A DNA stretch of 53,641 bases from Bacillota bacterium (GCA_024653485.1 JANLFY010000018.1:1-53641), one strand, 5' to 3'; positions 1-7,970 are shown, counted from the stretch's first letter. Program-made: numbers and translations. Notes: generated by a model not told the origin, from the letters alone.

Positions 1-70
1 CGCCGCCCAGGAAGTGGTGGTAACCCCTAGACGCCACAAACGCTACACGCACCCGCATCTTGGCGTGCGC

Positions 71-99
71 TTGACATGATCCGGCCGCGACGGTACAAT
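71..99 (+). promoter_or_regulatory. Sigma-A-type promoter for tRNA-Thr(TGT)
   Basis: TTGACA (71-76) and TACAAT (94-99) are separated by exactly 17 bases. The -10 box ends 47 bases before the first base of the tRNA, which suits a stable-RNA promoter. Nothing else lies between them. Confidence 0.75.
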
Positions 100-146
100 T
101 TCATGTGGGTTTCTCCAAATTCGAATTTCCCGTCAGGCAAAGAGGT

Positions 147-221
147 GCCGACGTAGCTCAACGGTAGAGCAGCTGATTTGTAATCAGCAGGTTGGGGGTT
201 CGAATCCGCCCGTCGGCTCCA
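147..221 (+). tRNA. tRNA-Thr (anticodon TGT)
   Basis: A full cloverleaf can be folded by eye. Acceptor arms gccgacg/cgtcggc pair over seven bases, the anticodon loop TTTGTAA sits on a CTGAT/ATCAG stem, and the T arm carries the GTTCGAATC core. Discriminator T218 is followed by an encoded CCA (219-221). Anticodon TGT reads Thr ACA-type codons. It is separated by two protein genes from three further tRNAs that begin at 3689. Confidence 0.95.
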
Positions 222-382
222 GGATTTCGAGGGCGTGCGAGGTCGACTAGACGCGGCAGGCCTTCTTCTTTTCCTGTATGGGGCGGGCTTGCCACCATCA
301 GTGCCATGGTGGACGCGATCTATCTGGATCCCGGTTGCATGCCTGCCATGAATTCACGATTGCTCATGGGACCGGCGTGCCA

Positions 383-428
383 AGATAGCGGTAGCGGCAA
401 CCACAGAGCAGCTCCGCTACCGCTATCT
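383..428. repeat. Perfect 15-bp inverted repeat
   Basis: Arms 383-397 and 414-428 are perfect reverse complements (AGATAGCGGTAGCGG on the left) around a 16-base loop. The hairpin lies 161 bases after tRNA-Thr and 59 bases past the stop of the minus-strand ARPP-1-like gene, so it may terminate transcription from either side. Neither side has a clear T-run. The rest of 222-487 holds no gene that I can support. Confidence 0.6.
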
Positions 429-487
429 GTGAGGTGCTACTTGGTCCCGGCAACTGCCATGACGAGCACGTCCGTCAAAGCCAAGAG

Positions 488-1474
488 TCACCAGACCCGG
501 ACGCGTCTGCGGCTGGGTCTGGCCATGGGCGTCTCGTTGGTCTCGTGTTCGCTATCGGTTGCGCCGAAAACGCATAGGTGGAGCAGCTGCCCCTCGTCTA
601 CCAGCCCGGCGCCTACGAGACCTTTTCCGCGAAGGCGGATGTCGGTTCCTCTCCCAACTGAAGGATACTCCTGACACTCCATCCTCTTGATTGCGTCGAG
701 CACCTGATCCATGTTGGCGGTCAGCCGGCCATCCTTGGTCTGAGCAAGTTCCAGCGCCTCCATTGCATAGCTGCGGATGAGTTTGGGCCACACCTTCGCC
801 AATGTGTCCGGAGGCGCGAACAAGTCAAGGCAGCTGAACCGCCCGTTGATGAACGCCGCGACCCCAGACTGTCCATCCGTCGGACTCAGCCCCTCAACAT
901 ACTCTCGCAGCTTCTCCTCGAAGCCGACGTAGATGTCGTGGACTGCGTCAGTAGCCGAATGCGCGTGCATCCGAGCCTGTTTGCGGTCGATCTCTTCCCA
1001 TATCGCCCCCTGGTCCGCAGTGAAGGCCATCCCCTGTCTCAGGCTGGAGCCCACCTGCGCGGCCTTCTGGCGACGGAGTGTGGCGTAGCCGAAGATGCCG
1101 GTCTGCTCAAACGTGCGGGCGCCATATTGCCAGCGTCCGCGCTCGACACAGCTGACTGGAACCCTGATCTTGCTCTTGGGAGGAACGAGCAAAGTCGCAT
1201 TGACCATCCTGTTCTGCTTGGCGCCGACCAGTTCTTCGCCGTCAAGGATGAGCACTGCTTGCTCAGACTTGTTCTCGACCATGACGGCGTTGACCAATCC
1301 TCCTTCACCTACTTCCATGACGACAAGCACTCTTCGCTGCAGTGCTTCGTCCAGGAGCAGATAGGATACCGCAGTCTTGCATTCCATGAAGAGCGGAAAC
1401 AGCGTGAGGTTCAGCCTTTGCTCGGGCGTGCCGTGCTTGACAGTATCCACGAGACTGCTGATGGAGAACCCCAT
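488..1474 (-). CDS. ARPP-1-like domain protein (unknown function)
   Basis: This 328-residue protein resembles the ARPP-1 family (ARG and rhodanese/phosphatase-superfamily-associated protein). The recognisable part holds a block with LILDGEELVGAKQNRMVNAT near residues 75-95 and a following VPPKSKIRVPVSCVERGRW segment. No catalytic role is known to me. There is no signal peptide or membrane helix, so it should be cytosolic. Start ATG at 1474 is chosen because AGAGGTGAT lies just upstream on the minus strand, and a longer frame reaching 1525 has no such site. The last roughly 20 residues are rich in Arg. The gene is on the opposite strand to the tRNAs on either side and follows the desulfurase-like gene in the same direction after a 445-base gap, so co-transcription is doubtful. 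Confidence 0.7.
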   Translation of the reverse strand: MGFSISSLVDTVKHGTPEQRLNLTLFPLFMECKTAVSYLLLDEALQRRVLVVMEVGEGGLVNAVMVENKSEQAVLILDGEELVGAKQNRMVNATLLVPPKSKIRVPVSCVERGRWQYGARTFEQTGIFGYATLRRQKAAQVGSSLRQGMAFTADQGAIWEEIDRKQARMHAHSATDAVHDIYVGFEEKLREYVEGLSPTDGQSGVAAFINGRFSCLDLFAPPDTLAKVWPKLIRSYAMEALELAQTKDGRLTANMDQVLDAIKRMECQEYPSVGRGTDIRLRGKGLVGAGLVDEGQLLHLCVFGATDSEHETNETPMARPSRRRVRVW

Positions 1475-1919
1475 GTTTATCACCTCTCGGAATGTGATGC
1501 GGGCCACCATTGGCCGTGAAACCACATTGGACGCCAGCCCAAACGGTGGTTTTCATCCATCCATGGGCTCCAGGGGAATGAGGCCCAAACGCGTGTCCAT
1601 CGCAATCCAACACCCAGCGCGAATTCTGCGTGACCTGGTCTTCAAGCCACAGACTGCCATCAGGGGTGGTCTCGCAGGATCTCTACTGAGCCTCATCGTC
1701 ATTGTCGCCGGCCACGAGAGCTGAGCAGAGAACGCAGCGAGACTTTCCCCGCCGCGCAGCGGCCATACCTTCGCGTTGAGGGGCACGAGTGGTCCCAAGT
1801 GGCAGAGCCGAAAGCCAGGCCGCCATGCCGGCGCGGTCTCGCACCGGCATTGTCCCCGCTTCCCCTCGACAGCAGATGGTCTCGCCTCGGACTCAGACGT
1901 ACCAATCGTGTCGCCCGGA
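1475..1919. other. Gene-free gap with a small inverted repeat
   Basis: I see no supported gene in these 445 bases between two minus-strand genes. A 7-bp inverted repeat, ATGCCGG (1825-1831) and CCGGCAT (1844-1850) with a 12-base loop, lies downstream of the desulfurase-like gene and could be a weak terminator. No good promoter was found for the ARPP-1-like gene. Confidence 0.4.
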
Positions 1920-3239
1920 CTAGCTCGCAAAGCCTCGCCTGCGCGAGCACTCCTCCAGCGTCGACAGCAGGCGGTCCACTTCCTCATCGGTGTTGTACGG
2001 CGCCAGGCCCACCCTCACGACACCGCCCCTCTCAGCCAGACCGAGCCGCTCGATGAGGGTGGTCGCGTAGAAATCACCGTGCCAGACGAAGATGCCCCGG
2101 TCTCCGAGGAACCTTGCGACGTCCACGGGGCGTTCGCCTTCTACGGTGAATGAAACGGTGGGCGTGCGCTCGGCGCAGGCGGGGAGCCCGTAAACGGTGA
2201 GCCCGGGGATTGCCGCGAGGCCTTCCATGAGTCTCGAGAACAGCTGCCTTTCATGGAGGTCGATTGCACGCATCCCGTCCAGGATGCGCGACCTGTGGGT
2301 GCTTCCGCCGAAGGCGAGGTCATGTCTTTTCCCCAGCGTCGTCGCAGCGCCGCCGTTTCCCGACGACTGAACTGCTGTGCCCGGTGCTGTCCCCAGGCTT
2401 GCTATGAACTCTACTGCTTGGATCGCGCCCGCGATGCCCTCGAAATTGAGCGTGCCCGTCTCGATCTTGTACGGAGGCGCGGAGTTCTGTGGACGCACCT
2501 TGTACGCAGCAAGGCGCTCGAATGCCTCACGACGGCCGTAGAGAACGCCTATGTGCGGTCCGAAGAACTTGTACGCCGAGCACAGCAGGAAGTCGCACCC
2601 GATGTCCTGCACATCGATGGCCCCGTGCGGCGCATAGTGAACCGCGTCGACGACACATACGGCTCCAACGGCGTGAGCGAGGGACGATGCACGCTTCACG
2701 TCATTGATCGTCCCGACGGCGTTCGATGCGTATCCCAGAGCTACGATCTTGGTGCGAGTCGTTATTGTTCTTTCCAAGTCATCGTAGTCAAGGGTGCACT
2801 CAGGCACTTTCACGCGCACGGACCTCACGACAACGCCTCTTTCCGCCAGTGCCTGCCATGGGCTGCGGTTTGCCTCGTGGTCCAGGTCCGTGATCACGAT
2901 CTCGTCGCCAGACGTGAGCGTGCGGCCCAAGGCTCTCGAGAGGGCGAAGTTCAGCGTGGTCATGTTGGCGCCGAAGGCGATCTCGTCAGCGGAAGCCGCA
3001 CCGAGCATATTGGCCATGGCCTGACGCGCTGCAGCGATGATCTCATCGGTGCGCCGGCTCGTCGCGAACTCGCCGTGGCTATTGGCATTGGCCTCCTTGT
3101 AGTAGCGCTCCACCGCCTCTATCACCCGGATTGGGACTTGTGTGCCGCCGGGGCCGTCGAAGTAGGCGGCTGTCTGCCCGTTGACGTGTAAGCTGAGAGC
3201 TGGGAATTCCCGTCTGCAGAAAGAGAGATCGACATGCAT
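1920..3239 (-). CDS. Cysteine desulfurase-like PLP enzyme
   Basis: A 439-residue fold-type I aminotransferase-class V protein. It most resembles the cysteine-desulfurase-related subfamily rather than housekeeping IscS or SufS. Visible landmarks are the N-terminal FDGPGGTQVP segment, the PLP-contacting VVDAVHYAPH (Asp198 and His201 counted from this start) and SAYKFFGPHIG, whose Lys224 should form the internal aldimine. A C-terminal small domain ends in VRVGLAPYNTDEEVDRLL, typical of the superfamily. Start ATG at 3239 follows GAGGAGGAAG. An upstream in-frame extension of 68 residues is Arg/Lys-rich and looks non-coding. The substrate is not known: members may release sulfur from cysteine or act as related lyases. 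No SufU or IscU partner is in the window. Confidence 0.85.
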   Translation of the reverse strand: MHVDLSFCRREFPALSLHVNGQTAAYFDGPGGTQVPIRVIEAVERYYKEANANSHGEFATSRRTDEIIAAARQAMANMLGAASADEIAFGANMTTLNFALSRALGRTLTSGDEIVITDLDHEANRSPWQALAERGVVVRSVRVKVPECTLDYDDLERTITTRTKIVALGYASNAVGTINDVKRASSLAHAVGAVCVVDAVHYAPHGAIDVQDIGCDFLLCSAYKFFGPHIGVLYGRREAFERLAAYKVRPQNSAPPYKIETGTLNFEGIAGAIQAVEFIASLGTAPGTAVQSSGNGGAATTLGKRHDLAFGGSTHRSRILDGMRAIDLHERQLFSRLMEGLAAIPGLTVYGLPACAERTPTVSFTVEGERPVDVARFLGDRGIFVWHGDFYATTLIERLGLAERGGVVRVGLAPYNTDEEVDRLLSTLEECSRRRGFAS

Positions 3240-3437
3240 CCGCTGCTTCCTCCTCTTCCTTCCCTTCCTTTTCCCTGCCATATACCTTCGACGGTCTCTG
3301 ACCAAGTCCTGTCGCACTTGCCTGCCCAGCACTACAGCAGTGCGCCGCTCATGCGCAAGCGGAGGGCTCTGTCGGGACCACGAGCTAGGTGCCGCCAACG
3401 GGCTTGGGTGCCGTCCGGCGGCGCGAGCAACAGACTC

Positions 3438-3466
3438 TTGCATAGCTGCAACGTCTGTGCTAATAT
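3438..3466 (+). promoter_or_regulatory. Promoter for the tRNA-Tyr-Gly-Thr cluster
   Basis: TTGCAT (3438-3443), a 17-base spacer and TAATAT (3461-3466), preceded by TGC as in extended -10 promoters. The site faces the tRNAs, about 220 bases upstream of tRNA-Tyr. The remaining 3240-3688 sequence shows no supported gene. A promoter closer to the tRNAs cannot be excluded. Confidence 0.55.
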
Positions 3467-3688
3467 AGAGACGCGGTGCAGGGCGTTCGGCTTCGCCCGC
3501 CTGGCCTGTGAGGCTGAGTTACCGGGTCTTTCCCGACAGCCAAAGGCGCCAGGGAGCGCCGCGGGCGTCTGTGCGTGGTATGCTCGCCAGCCCGTGTCGG
3601 TCGTGGTTTTGCAGCGGGCGCAAGTTCGCGGACGCACCAGACGCACCAGTCGAACGGGATGCGCAGCTAGCAGCTGGACGAAGTTTGT

Positions 3689-3774
3689 GGAGAGGTTCCC
3701 GAGTTGGTCAAAGGGGGCAGACTGTAAATCTGTTGGCTCAGCCTTCGGTGGTTCGAATCCACCCCTCTCCACCA
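3689..3774 (+). tRNA. tRNA-Tyr (anticodon GTA)
   Basis: A class II tRNA with a long variable arm (GGCTCAGCC region). Acceptor GGAGAGG pairs with CCTCTCC. The anticodon loop is CTGTAAA on a CAGA/TCTG stem, the T arm has GTTCGAATC, and CCA is encoded at 3772-3774. It is the first of three closely spaced tRNAs, with gaps of 15 and 14 bases. Confidence 0.96.
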
Positions 3775-3789
3775 TCTGTTACGCGGTGA

Positions 3790-3866
3790 GCGGGAATAGC
3801 TCAGTTGGCTAGAGCGTCAGCCTTCCAAGCTGAATGTCGCGGGTTCGAATCCCGTTTCCCGCTCCA
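3790..3866 (+). tRNA. tRNA-Gly (anticodon TCC)
   Basis: Acceptor GCGGGAA pairs with TTCCCGC. The anticodon stem TCAGC/GCTGA encloses CTTCCAA, giving anticodon TCC. The T arm is CGGGTTCGAATCCCG, the discriminator is T3863 and CCA is encoded at 3864-3866. Confidence 0.96.
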
Positions 3867-3880
3867 GGTTATCTTTGGGA

Positions 3881-3956
3881 GCCCATGTAGCTCAGCAGGC
3901 AGAGCACATCCATGGTAAGGATGGGGTCGCCGGTTCGATTCCGGCCGTGGGCTCCA
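3881..3956 (+). tRNA. tRNA-Thr (anticodon GGT)
   Basis: Acceptor GCCCATG pairs with CGTGGGC (one T-G pair). The anticodon stem CATCC/GGATG encloses ATGGTAA, giving GGT. The T arm is CCGGTTCGATTCCGG and CCA is encoded at 3954-3956. Together with the TGT isoacceptor at 147, the window decodes most Thr codons. Confidence 0.96.
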
Positions 3957-3974
3957 GATGTGTAATCGATCGAT

Positions 3975-4003
3975 GCGCCTTCAGCTGTGGCGCTGTTTTT
4001 TTT
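3975..4003 (+). terminator. Intrinsic terminator after the tRNA cluster
   Basis: GCGCC (3975-3979) and GGCGC (3989-3993) form a short stem, and TGTTTTTTTT follows (3994-4003). The strong T-run 19 bases after the last tRNA supports termination of the tRNA transcript. The rest of 4004-4139 shows nothing I can name. Confidence 0.75.
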
Positions 4004-4139
4004 GTACCGGTGGGATCTCGTCAGGGCGCGACGACGCAAGGGCTCGGCATGCGGGGGTGCGCTAACACATCATGCGGCCGACCGGCGCGTCCGAAGCGTC
4101 ACGATGGCATAGTGGAACGCGGCACGCGGCAGTCCGTTA

Positions 4140-4168
4140 TTGACATGCCTGCTGCGGTATGCTAGATT
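4140..4168 (+). promoter_or_regulatory. Extended -10 promoter for rpmG-secE-nusG
   Basis: TTGACA (4140-4145), 17 bases, then TAGATT (4163-4168) preceded by TGC. It ends 31 bases before the rpmG start codon and is the only good promoter between the tRNA terminator and rpmG, so it probably drives rpmG, secE, nusG and perhaps rplK-rplA. Confidence 0.75.
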
Positions 4169-4199
4169 CTAGGAGTGACGTGCCGGGAGGTGTGGAAGA

Positions 4200-4349
4200 A
4201 TGCGCGAGGGCATCACTCTTGAGTGCACCAAGTGTAAACAACGGAACTACCGCACCGAGAAGAACAAGCGGAACGATCCCGACAGGATCGAGCTGAAGAA
4301 GTACTGCAAGTTTTGCCGGAGCCACACTGTCCATAAGGAGACTCGGTAA
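4200..4349 (+). CDS. rpmG: 50S ribosomal protein L33
   Basis: A 49-residue zinc-ribbon protein of the large subunit near the E site. Two CxxC pairs are present (Cys9/Cys12 and Cys36/Cys39), so this is the zinc-binding (C+) form. The sequence reads [13 protein letters not shown] near the start and ends in KETR, as in the family. GGGAGGTG (4185-4192) lies seven bases before ATG 4200. It heads the transcription unit to secE and nusG, as in many Bacillota. The tRNA-Trp often found between rpmG and secE is absent here. Confidence 0.95.
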   Translation: MREGITLECTKCKQRNYRTEKNKRNDPDRIELKKYCKFCRSHTVHKETR

Positions 4350-4503
4350 GCGGCGGCGCGTGCCGTCGCCAGGCAGATGTGGGTTGAGCGTCAGCGTGAC
4401 GTGCGTGGCGCGGACGTGCGTGGCGCGTCGGGAGATTGGCTGACTGTCGTAAGGGCCAGCGTTTGAGCCGGCAGGCGACGAAGCGACGAGGAAGGGAGCC
4501 GTT

Positions 4504-4704
4504 ATGCAGATCAAAGAGAGGCTTGGCCGCACCGGCAAGTTTCTTCGAGAGGTTCGGGCGGAGATGAAGAAGGTCTCCTGGCCTGACCGGAAGGAGCTCG
4601 TGTCGTCGACGGTGGTCGTGGTCACCGTTGTCGTCGTGGCCAGCGCGTTCATTGGGCTCATCGACCTGGTGTTCTCTCAGGGCTTGCAGCTCTTCGTGCG
4701 GTGA
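4504..4704 (+). CDS. secE: Preprotein translocase subunit SecE
   Basis: A 66-residue single-span SecE of the short Gram-positive type. The conserved amphipathic motif with EMKKVSWPDRKEL (about residues 20-32) precedes one hydrophobic helix (about 35-58). It clamps SecY in the SecYEG channel. Its partner secY lies at 31180. The stop overlaps the most upstream possible nusG start by three bases (GTGA), which suggests translational coupling. Confidence 0.95.
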   Translation: MQIKERLGRTGKFLREVRAEMKKVSWPDRKELVSSTVVVVTVVVVASAFIGLIDLVFSQGLQLFVR

Positions 4705-5468
4705 TATGGCGGAAAACTTCAGTAGGGGGTGGAGGGCTGCGGTCTCAAAGCGACGCGGCCCCTTGTGAGGTGGATGAAAGAGAGATAACCCGGACTGCTG
4801 AAGATGAACTCGCAGCCTCCACAATGGAAGAAGGCCCGGGGATCGTGCCACAGTCGGAGCGGGCGGCCCGCGGTCCTGCCCAGGAGCAGGAGCCCGGCGA
4901 GGCGTCTGCGGAATTGGGAGGAGAATTCCCGGAGCCTGAGAACCCAAACAAGAAGTGGTACGTCATCCACACGTACTCGGGTTACGAGAACAAGGTGAAG
5001 GCGAACCTCGAACGGCGGGTCAAGACGATGGAGAAGGAAGACAAGATCTTCCGGGTGCTCGTTCCCACCGAAGAGGAGTACGAGTTCAAGGACGGCAAGA
5101 AGAAGGTAGTCAAGAAGAAGATCTTTCCGGGGTACGTGTTGGTTGAAATGGTGATGGAGGACGACTCCTGGTATGTCGTCCGGAATACCCCGGGCGTGAC
5201 CGGGTTTGTGGGGTCAGGTTCCAGGCCGGTCCCGCTCCAGGAAACGGAGATGCACGATATCCTCAGGCGCATCGGGGTCGAGGAGGCTCGTCCCAAGATC
5301 GACTTCTCGGTCGGGGAGGGCGTGAGGGTGATCTCCGGCCCGTTCCAGCACTTCTCCGGAATCATCGAGGAGATCCAGCCTGACAAGGGGAAGGCGCGGG
5401 TGCTCGTGTCGATGTTTGGGCGGGATACTCCCGTGGAGCTGGACTTCAGTCAGATAGAGAAGTTGTAG
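4701..5468 (+). CDS. nusG: Transcription termination/antitermination protein NusG
   Basis: NusG binds RNA polymerase through its NGN domain and links it to Rho or the ribosome through its KOW domain. The NGN domain begins at KKWYVIHTYSGYE near residue 84 and contains FPGYVLVEM and the NTPGVTGFVG signature. The KOW domain (GEGVRVISGPFQHFSGIIEEI) lies near residues 203-223 and the protein ends VELDFSQIEKL. The 255-residue frame leaves about 80 residues before the NGN domain, rich in Glu, Gly and Pro. The start is uncertain: GTG 4701, GTG 4770 and ATG 4824 are all in frame and none has a strong Shine-Dalgarno site. The core call is firm, the N-terminus is not. Confidence 0.93.
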   Translation: MIWRKTSVGGGGLRSQSDAAPCEVDEREITRTAEDELAASTMEEGPGIVPQSERAARGPAQEQEPGEASAELGGEFPEPENPNKKWYVIHTYSGYENKVKANLERRVKTMEKEDKIFRVLVPTEEEYEFKDGKKKVVKKKIFPGYVLVEMVMEDDSWYVVRNTPGVTGFVGSGSRPVPLQETEMHDILRRIGVEEARPKIDFSVGEGVRVISGPFQHFSGIIEEIQPDKGKARVLVSMFGRDTPVELDFSQIEKL

Positions 5469-5570
5469 AGAGGGGCGTCGGCCGCTGGCGGGCCGCCTTC
5501 GGCTTTGAATTGGCGGGTCGGCGGGCAGGCGCTGTCACTGGGTCTCAAGAGCTCAGGAGGGAAGCATTCC

Positions 5571-6002
5571 ATGGCCAAGAAGAAGATAGCGGCGATTGTG
5601 AAGTTGCAGATACCGGCGGGCAAGGCAACCGCGGCGCCTCCGGTGGGGCCGGCTCTCGCGCAGCACAGCGTGAACATCATGGAGTTCGTTCGATCGTTCA
5701 ACGAGAAGACCGCCGCGCAGGCCGGGACCATCATCCCTGTGGAAATAACGGTTTACGAGGACAGGTCTTTCACGTACGTGCTCAAGACCCCTCCAGCCTC
5801 TTTCCTCATCAGGAAAGCCGCTGGTATCGAGAAGGGCTCTGGCAAGCCAAACAGGGACAAGGTGGCGAGACTATCGCGTGCGCAGTTGCGCGAGATAGCC
5901 GAGCTCAAGATGAAGGATCTCAACGCGACGACCATCGAGGCAGCGGAGCGGATGATCGCGGGAACGGCGAGGAGCATGGGTGTCGAGGTAGAGGCCCAAT
6001 AG
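5571..6002 (+). CDS. rplK: 50S ribosomal protein L11
   Basis: A 143-residue protein of the GTPase-associated centre of 23S rRNA. The N-terminal domain reads [29 protein letters not shown], with the proline-rich stretch that binds thiostrepton-type drugs, and the C-terminal RNA-binding domain ends with [10 protein letters not shown] 5571 follows AGGAGGGAAG. A longer frame from 5505 adds 22 residues with no family similarity. It pairs with rplA downstream as the classic L11 operon. Confidence 0.96.
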   Translation: MAKKKIAAIVKLQIPAGKATAAPPVGPALAQHSVNIMEFVRSFNEKTAAQAGTIIPVEITVYEDRSFTYVLKTPPASFLIRKAAGIEKGSGKPNRDKVARLSRAQLREIAELKMKDLNATTIEAAERMIAGTARSMGVEVEAQ

Positions 6003-6175
6003 ATCGCCCAATACCCAATGGACGACCGCAGGTGCGCCGCATTTGAACGGTTGGCCGACTGCCGGTAAGCGTGTGGCGCGAACCCTGCATGACCCGTGAC
6101 ACGACGCACACATTTCTCTGATACGTGGTTTTGGTGGGAGGAGCAATCCGTTAGTACCACAAGGAGGTTTGGTTG

Positions 6176-6886
6176 ATGGCTGGTCATGGCAAGAGATATC
6201 AAGAGGCGCTGAAACAGTACGATAGGCAGGAGCTCTATGCGCCTTCCGACGCCGTTGAGATCGTCAAGAAGACGGCGACCGCGAAGTTCGACGAGACAGT
6301 TGAGGCCGCGGTTAGGCTCGGCATAGACCCGAAGCGCTCCGACCAGCAGGTGAGGGGGGCGGTGGTGCTCCCGTTCGGTACCGGAAAGGCCGTGAGAGTG
6401 GCGGTCTTCGCCAAGGGCGAGAAAGCCAAGGAGGCAGAGGCCGCGGGGGCCGACTATGTCGGCGCCGAGGACCTCGCCGAGAGAATCCAGGGCGGCTGGA
6501 TGGATTTCGACGTGGCGGTAGCGACTCCTGACATGATGGGAATCGTTGGCAAGCTGGGGCGCATCCTGGGCCCGAGGGGGCTGATGCCCAACCCCAAGAC
6601 GGGCACGGTTACATTCGAAGTAACCAAGGCGATTCACGATATCAAGGCCGGTAAGGTTGAGTACCGCGCTGACAAGGCAGGCATCGTCCATGTGCCTATA
6701 GGAAAGGCGTCGTTCGAGTCTCAGAGGCTTCTCGGGAACCTGGGGGCGCTCATGGACGCGCTCGCCAAGGCGAAGCCGCCGGCGGCGCGCGGCACGTACT
6801 TCAGGAGCGTCGTCCTATCCACGACCATGGGGCCTGGCGTGAAAGTAAGCCCGGTGCAGGCCATGACGCTCTCTGCGGAGCAGTAG
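6176..6886 (+). CDS. rplA: 50S ribosomal protein L1
   Basis: A 236-residue protein that forms the L1 stalk and gates E-site tRNA release. Diagnostic blocks are [20 protein letters not shown], the second-domain [21 protein letters not shown] signature (around residues 120-140), and the C-terminal [17 protein letters not shown] (6161-6167) sets ATG 6176, and the adjacent TTG 6173 is less likely. In many bacteria L1 represses its own operon by binding the mRNA. I could not identify such a site by eye in the 173-base rplK-rplA gap. Confidence 0.96.
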   Translation: MAGHGKRYQEALKQYDRQELYAPSDAVEIVKKTATAKFDETVEAAVRLGIDPKRSDQQVRGAVVLPFGTGKAVRVAVFAKGEKAKEAEAAGADYVGAEDLAERIQGGWMDFDVAVATPDMMGIVGKLGRILGPRGLMPNPKTGTVTFEVTKAIHDIKAGKVEYRADKAGIVHVPIGKASFESQRLLGNLGALMDALAKAKPPAARGTYFRSVVLSTTMGPGVKVSPVQAMTLSAEQ

Positions 6887-7056
6887 CGAGAAAGGGTCAT
6901 CGCGCAGCCCCGGTGGTCGGGAGCTGGCTTCTGAGGTCCGGTTGTGTTGTCGGCCCATGTTCAAGGTGAACTCCGGGATCGCGACGGGCTCCGGGCGGGC
7001 CCCGGAGGCAGTTCGCGACCGGCGCCCTTCCTGGGCGGGGCTCGTCGCTCGTATAG

Positions 7057-7078
7057 TGCACCTCTTGACAACTGAATA
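7057..7078 (+). promoter_or_regulatory. boxA-like element in the rplJ leader
   Basis: TGCACCTCTTGACA followed by ACTGAATA resembles the boxA region of rRNA leaders and spacers (consensus near TGYTCTTTRA, often followed by AAACTGAAT in Bacillota). It lies about 355 bases before rplJ in a 547-base gene-free leader (6887-7433). A TTGACA inside it has no matching -10, so I do not call it a promoter. A 7-bp hairpin (6989-6995 with 7001-7007) lies a little upstream. Confidence 0.35.
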
Positions 7079-7314
7079 AGTGAAAGAGCGTTTTCCATGA
7101 CCCAAGACAGCGGGTGCTCGAGCGACGTCGGAGCTCTCCGACCCGCTTGAGCTTAATGAGCAGCCCAGGGCGACAATGCCCGGCGTCAATGCTTGCCCGC
7201 CGAGGTCGGGGGACAGGCGTACATGAGCAGAGCGGTTTCGCGTACGCGTGCGGTTGCTCCAAGCCGTGCCTTTGAGCCGCTCCTTTGGCTCACATCTGTT
7301 TGTGGTCGCTTGTC

Positions 7315-7347
7315 GAGAGGCCCCCGCGTGTCTTGCGGGGGCCTCTC
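7315..7347 (+). terminator. Attenuator-like hairpin in the L10 leader
   Basis: A perfect 13-bp stem (GAGAGGCCCCCGC, 7315-7327, with 7335-7347) encloses a 7-base loop. A smaller hairpin TGAGCC/GGCTCA (7273-7292) lies just upstream. In Bacillota the L10 leader binds L10-L12 and controls rplJ-rplL by attenuation, and this layout is consistent with that. The T-run after the stem is short, so termination may be partial. Confidence 0.6.
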
Positions 7348-7433
7348 TCGATCCGTCGACCCGTGCGATCCCGACCCGGCTTGGCGGGCGATCCGACGTG
7401 CGAAAGACTTATGAAAGGAGGTGCCAGTGGAAA

Positions 7434-7970
7434 TTGCCGAAGCCGGAAAAGGAAGCTGCAGTACAAGAAATCAGGGATAAGTTGTCGAAGTCCCAGGCCG
7501 TGGTGCTCGCCGACTATCGCGGGCTCAACGTGGCTGCTATCACCGAGCTCCGAAGGAAGCTCGGCGAAGCGGGGATCGAATTCAAAGTCGTGAAGAACAC
7601 CCTTGCGCGTATCGCGTCAAGGCAGGTTGGCTTGGGAGATCTGGAACGGTACCTGGAAGGACCGACTGCCGTCGCGTTCACCTCGGGCGACCCGGTGGCG
7701 CCTGCCAAGATCATCTCCGAGTTCGTCAGGGAACACAAGGAAATGGAGATCAAAGGCGGTGCGCTCCAGGGCAAGGTCATCGGTCCAGACGACGTGAGGA
7801 GCCTCGCCGAGCTGCCGTCGCGCGAAGTCATGCTGGGGCGCGTGGCGGCTACAATGGCAGCGCCAATATCTGGCCTTGCTCGCGCTCTTGCGGGCACGAT
7901 CCGGAACTTCGCGTACGCGGTGGACGCTGTCAGGAGGCAAAAGGAAGAGCAGCAAGGTGCTCCTGCGTGA
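7434..7970 (+). CDS. rplJ: 50S ribosomal protein L10
   Basis: A 178-residue base of the L12 stalk. Recognisable parts are KLSKSQAVVLADYRGLNVA and the FKVVKNTLARIA motif near the N-terminus, the GPTAVAFTSGDPVAPAKI block, and a C-terminal helix (LARALAGTIRNFAYAVDAV) that holds L12 dimers. The frame is open from 7248, but codons before 7434 lie in the leader. TTG 7434 is the first sensible start after AAAGGAGG (7414-7421) and yields the family N-terminus PKPEKEAAVQEI. It is followed by rplL after 147 bases. Confidence 0.94.
   Translation: MPKPEKEAAVQEIRDKLSKSQAVVLADYRGLNVAAITELRRKLGEAGIEFKVVKNTLARIASRQVGLGDLERYLEGPTAVAFTSGDPVAPAKIISEFVREHKEMEIKGGALQGKVIGPDDVRSLAELPSREVMLGRVAATMAAPISGLARALAGTIRNFAYAVDAVRRQKEEQQGAPA

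Noticed and set aside
4350-4503. tRNA-Trp expected between rpmG and secE
   Set aside because: No cloverleaf or CCA-ending acceptor arm is present, so the tRNA is absent here.
7065-7093. TTGACA in the rplJ leader as a promoter
   Set aside because: The sequence 17 bases downstream is GCGTTT, not a -10 box. The motif fits a boxA-like reading better.
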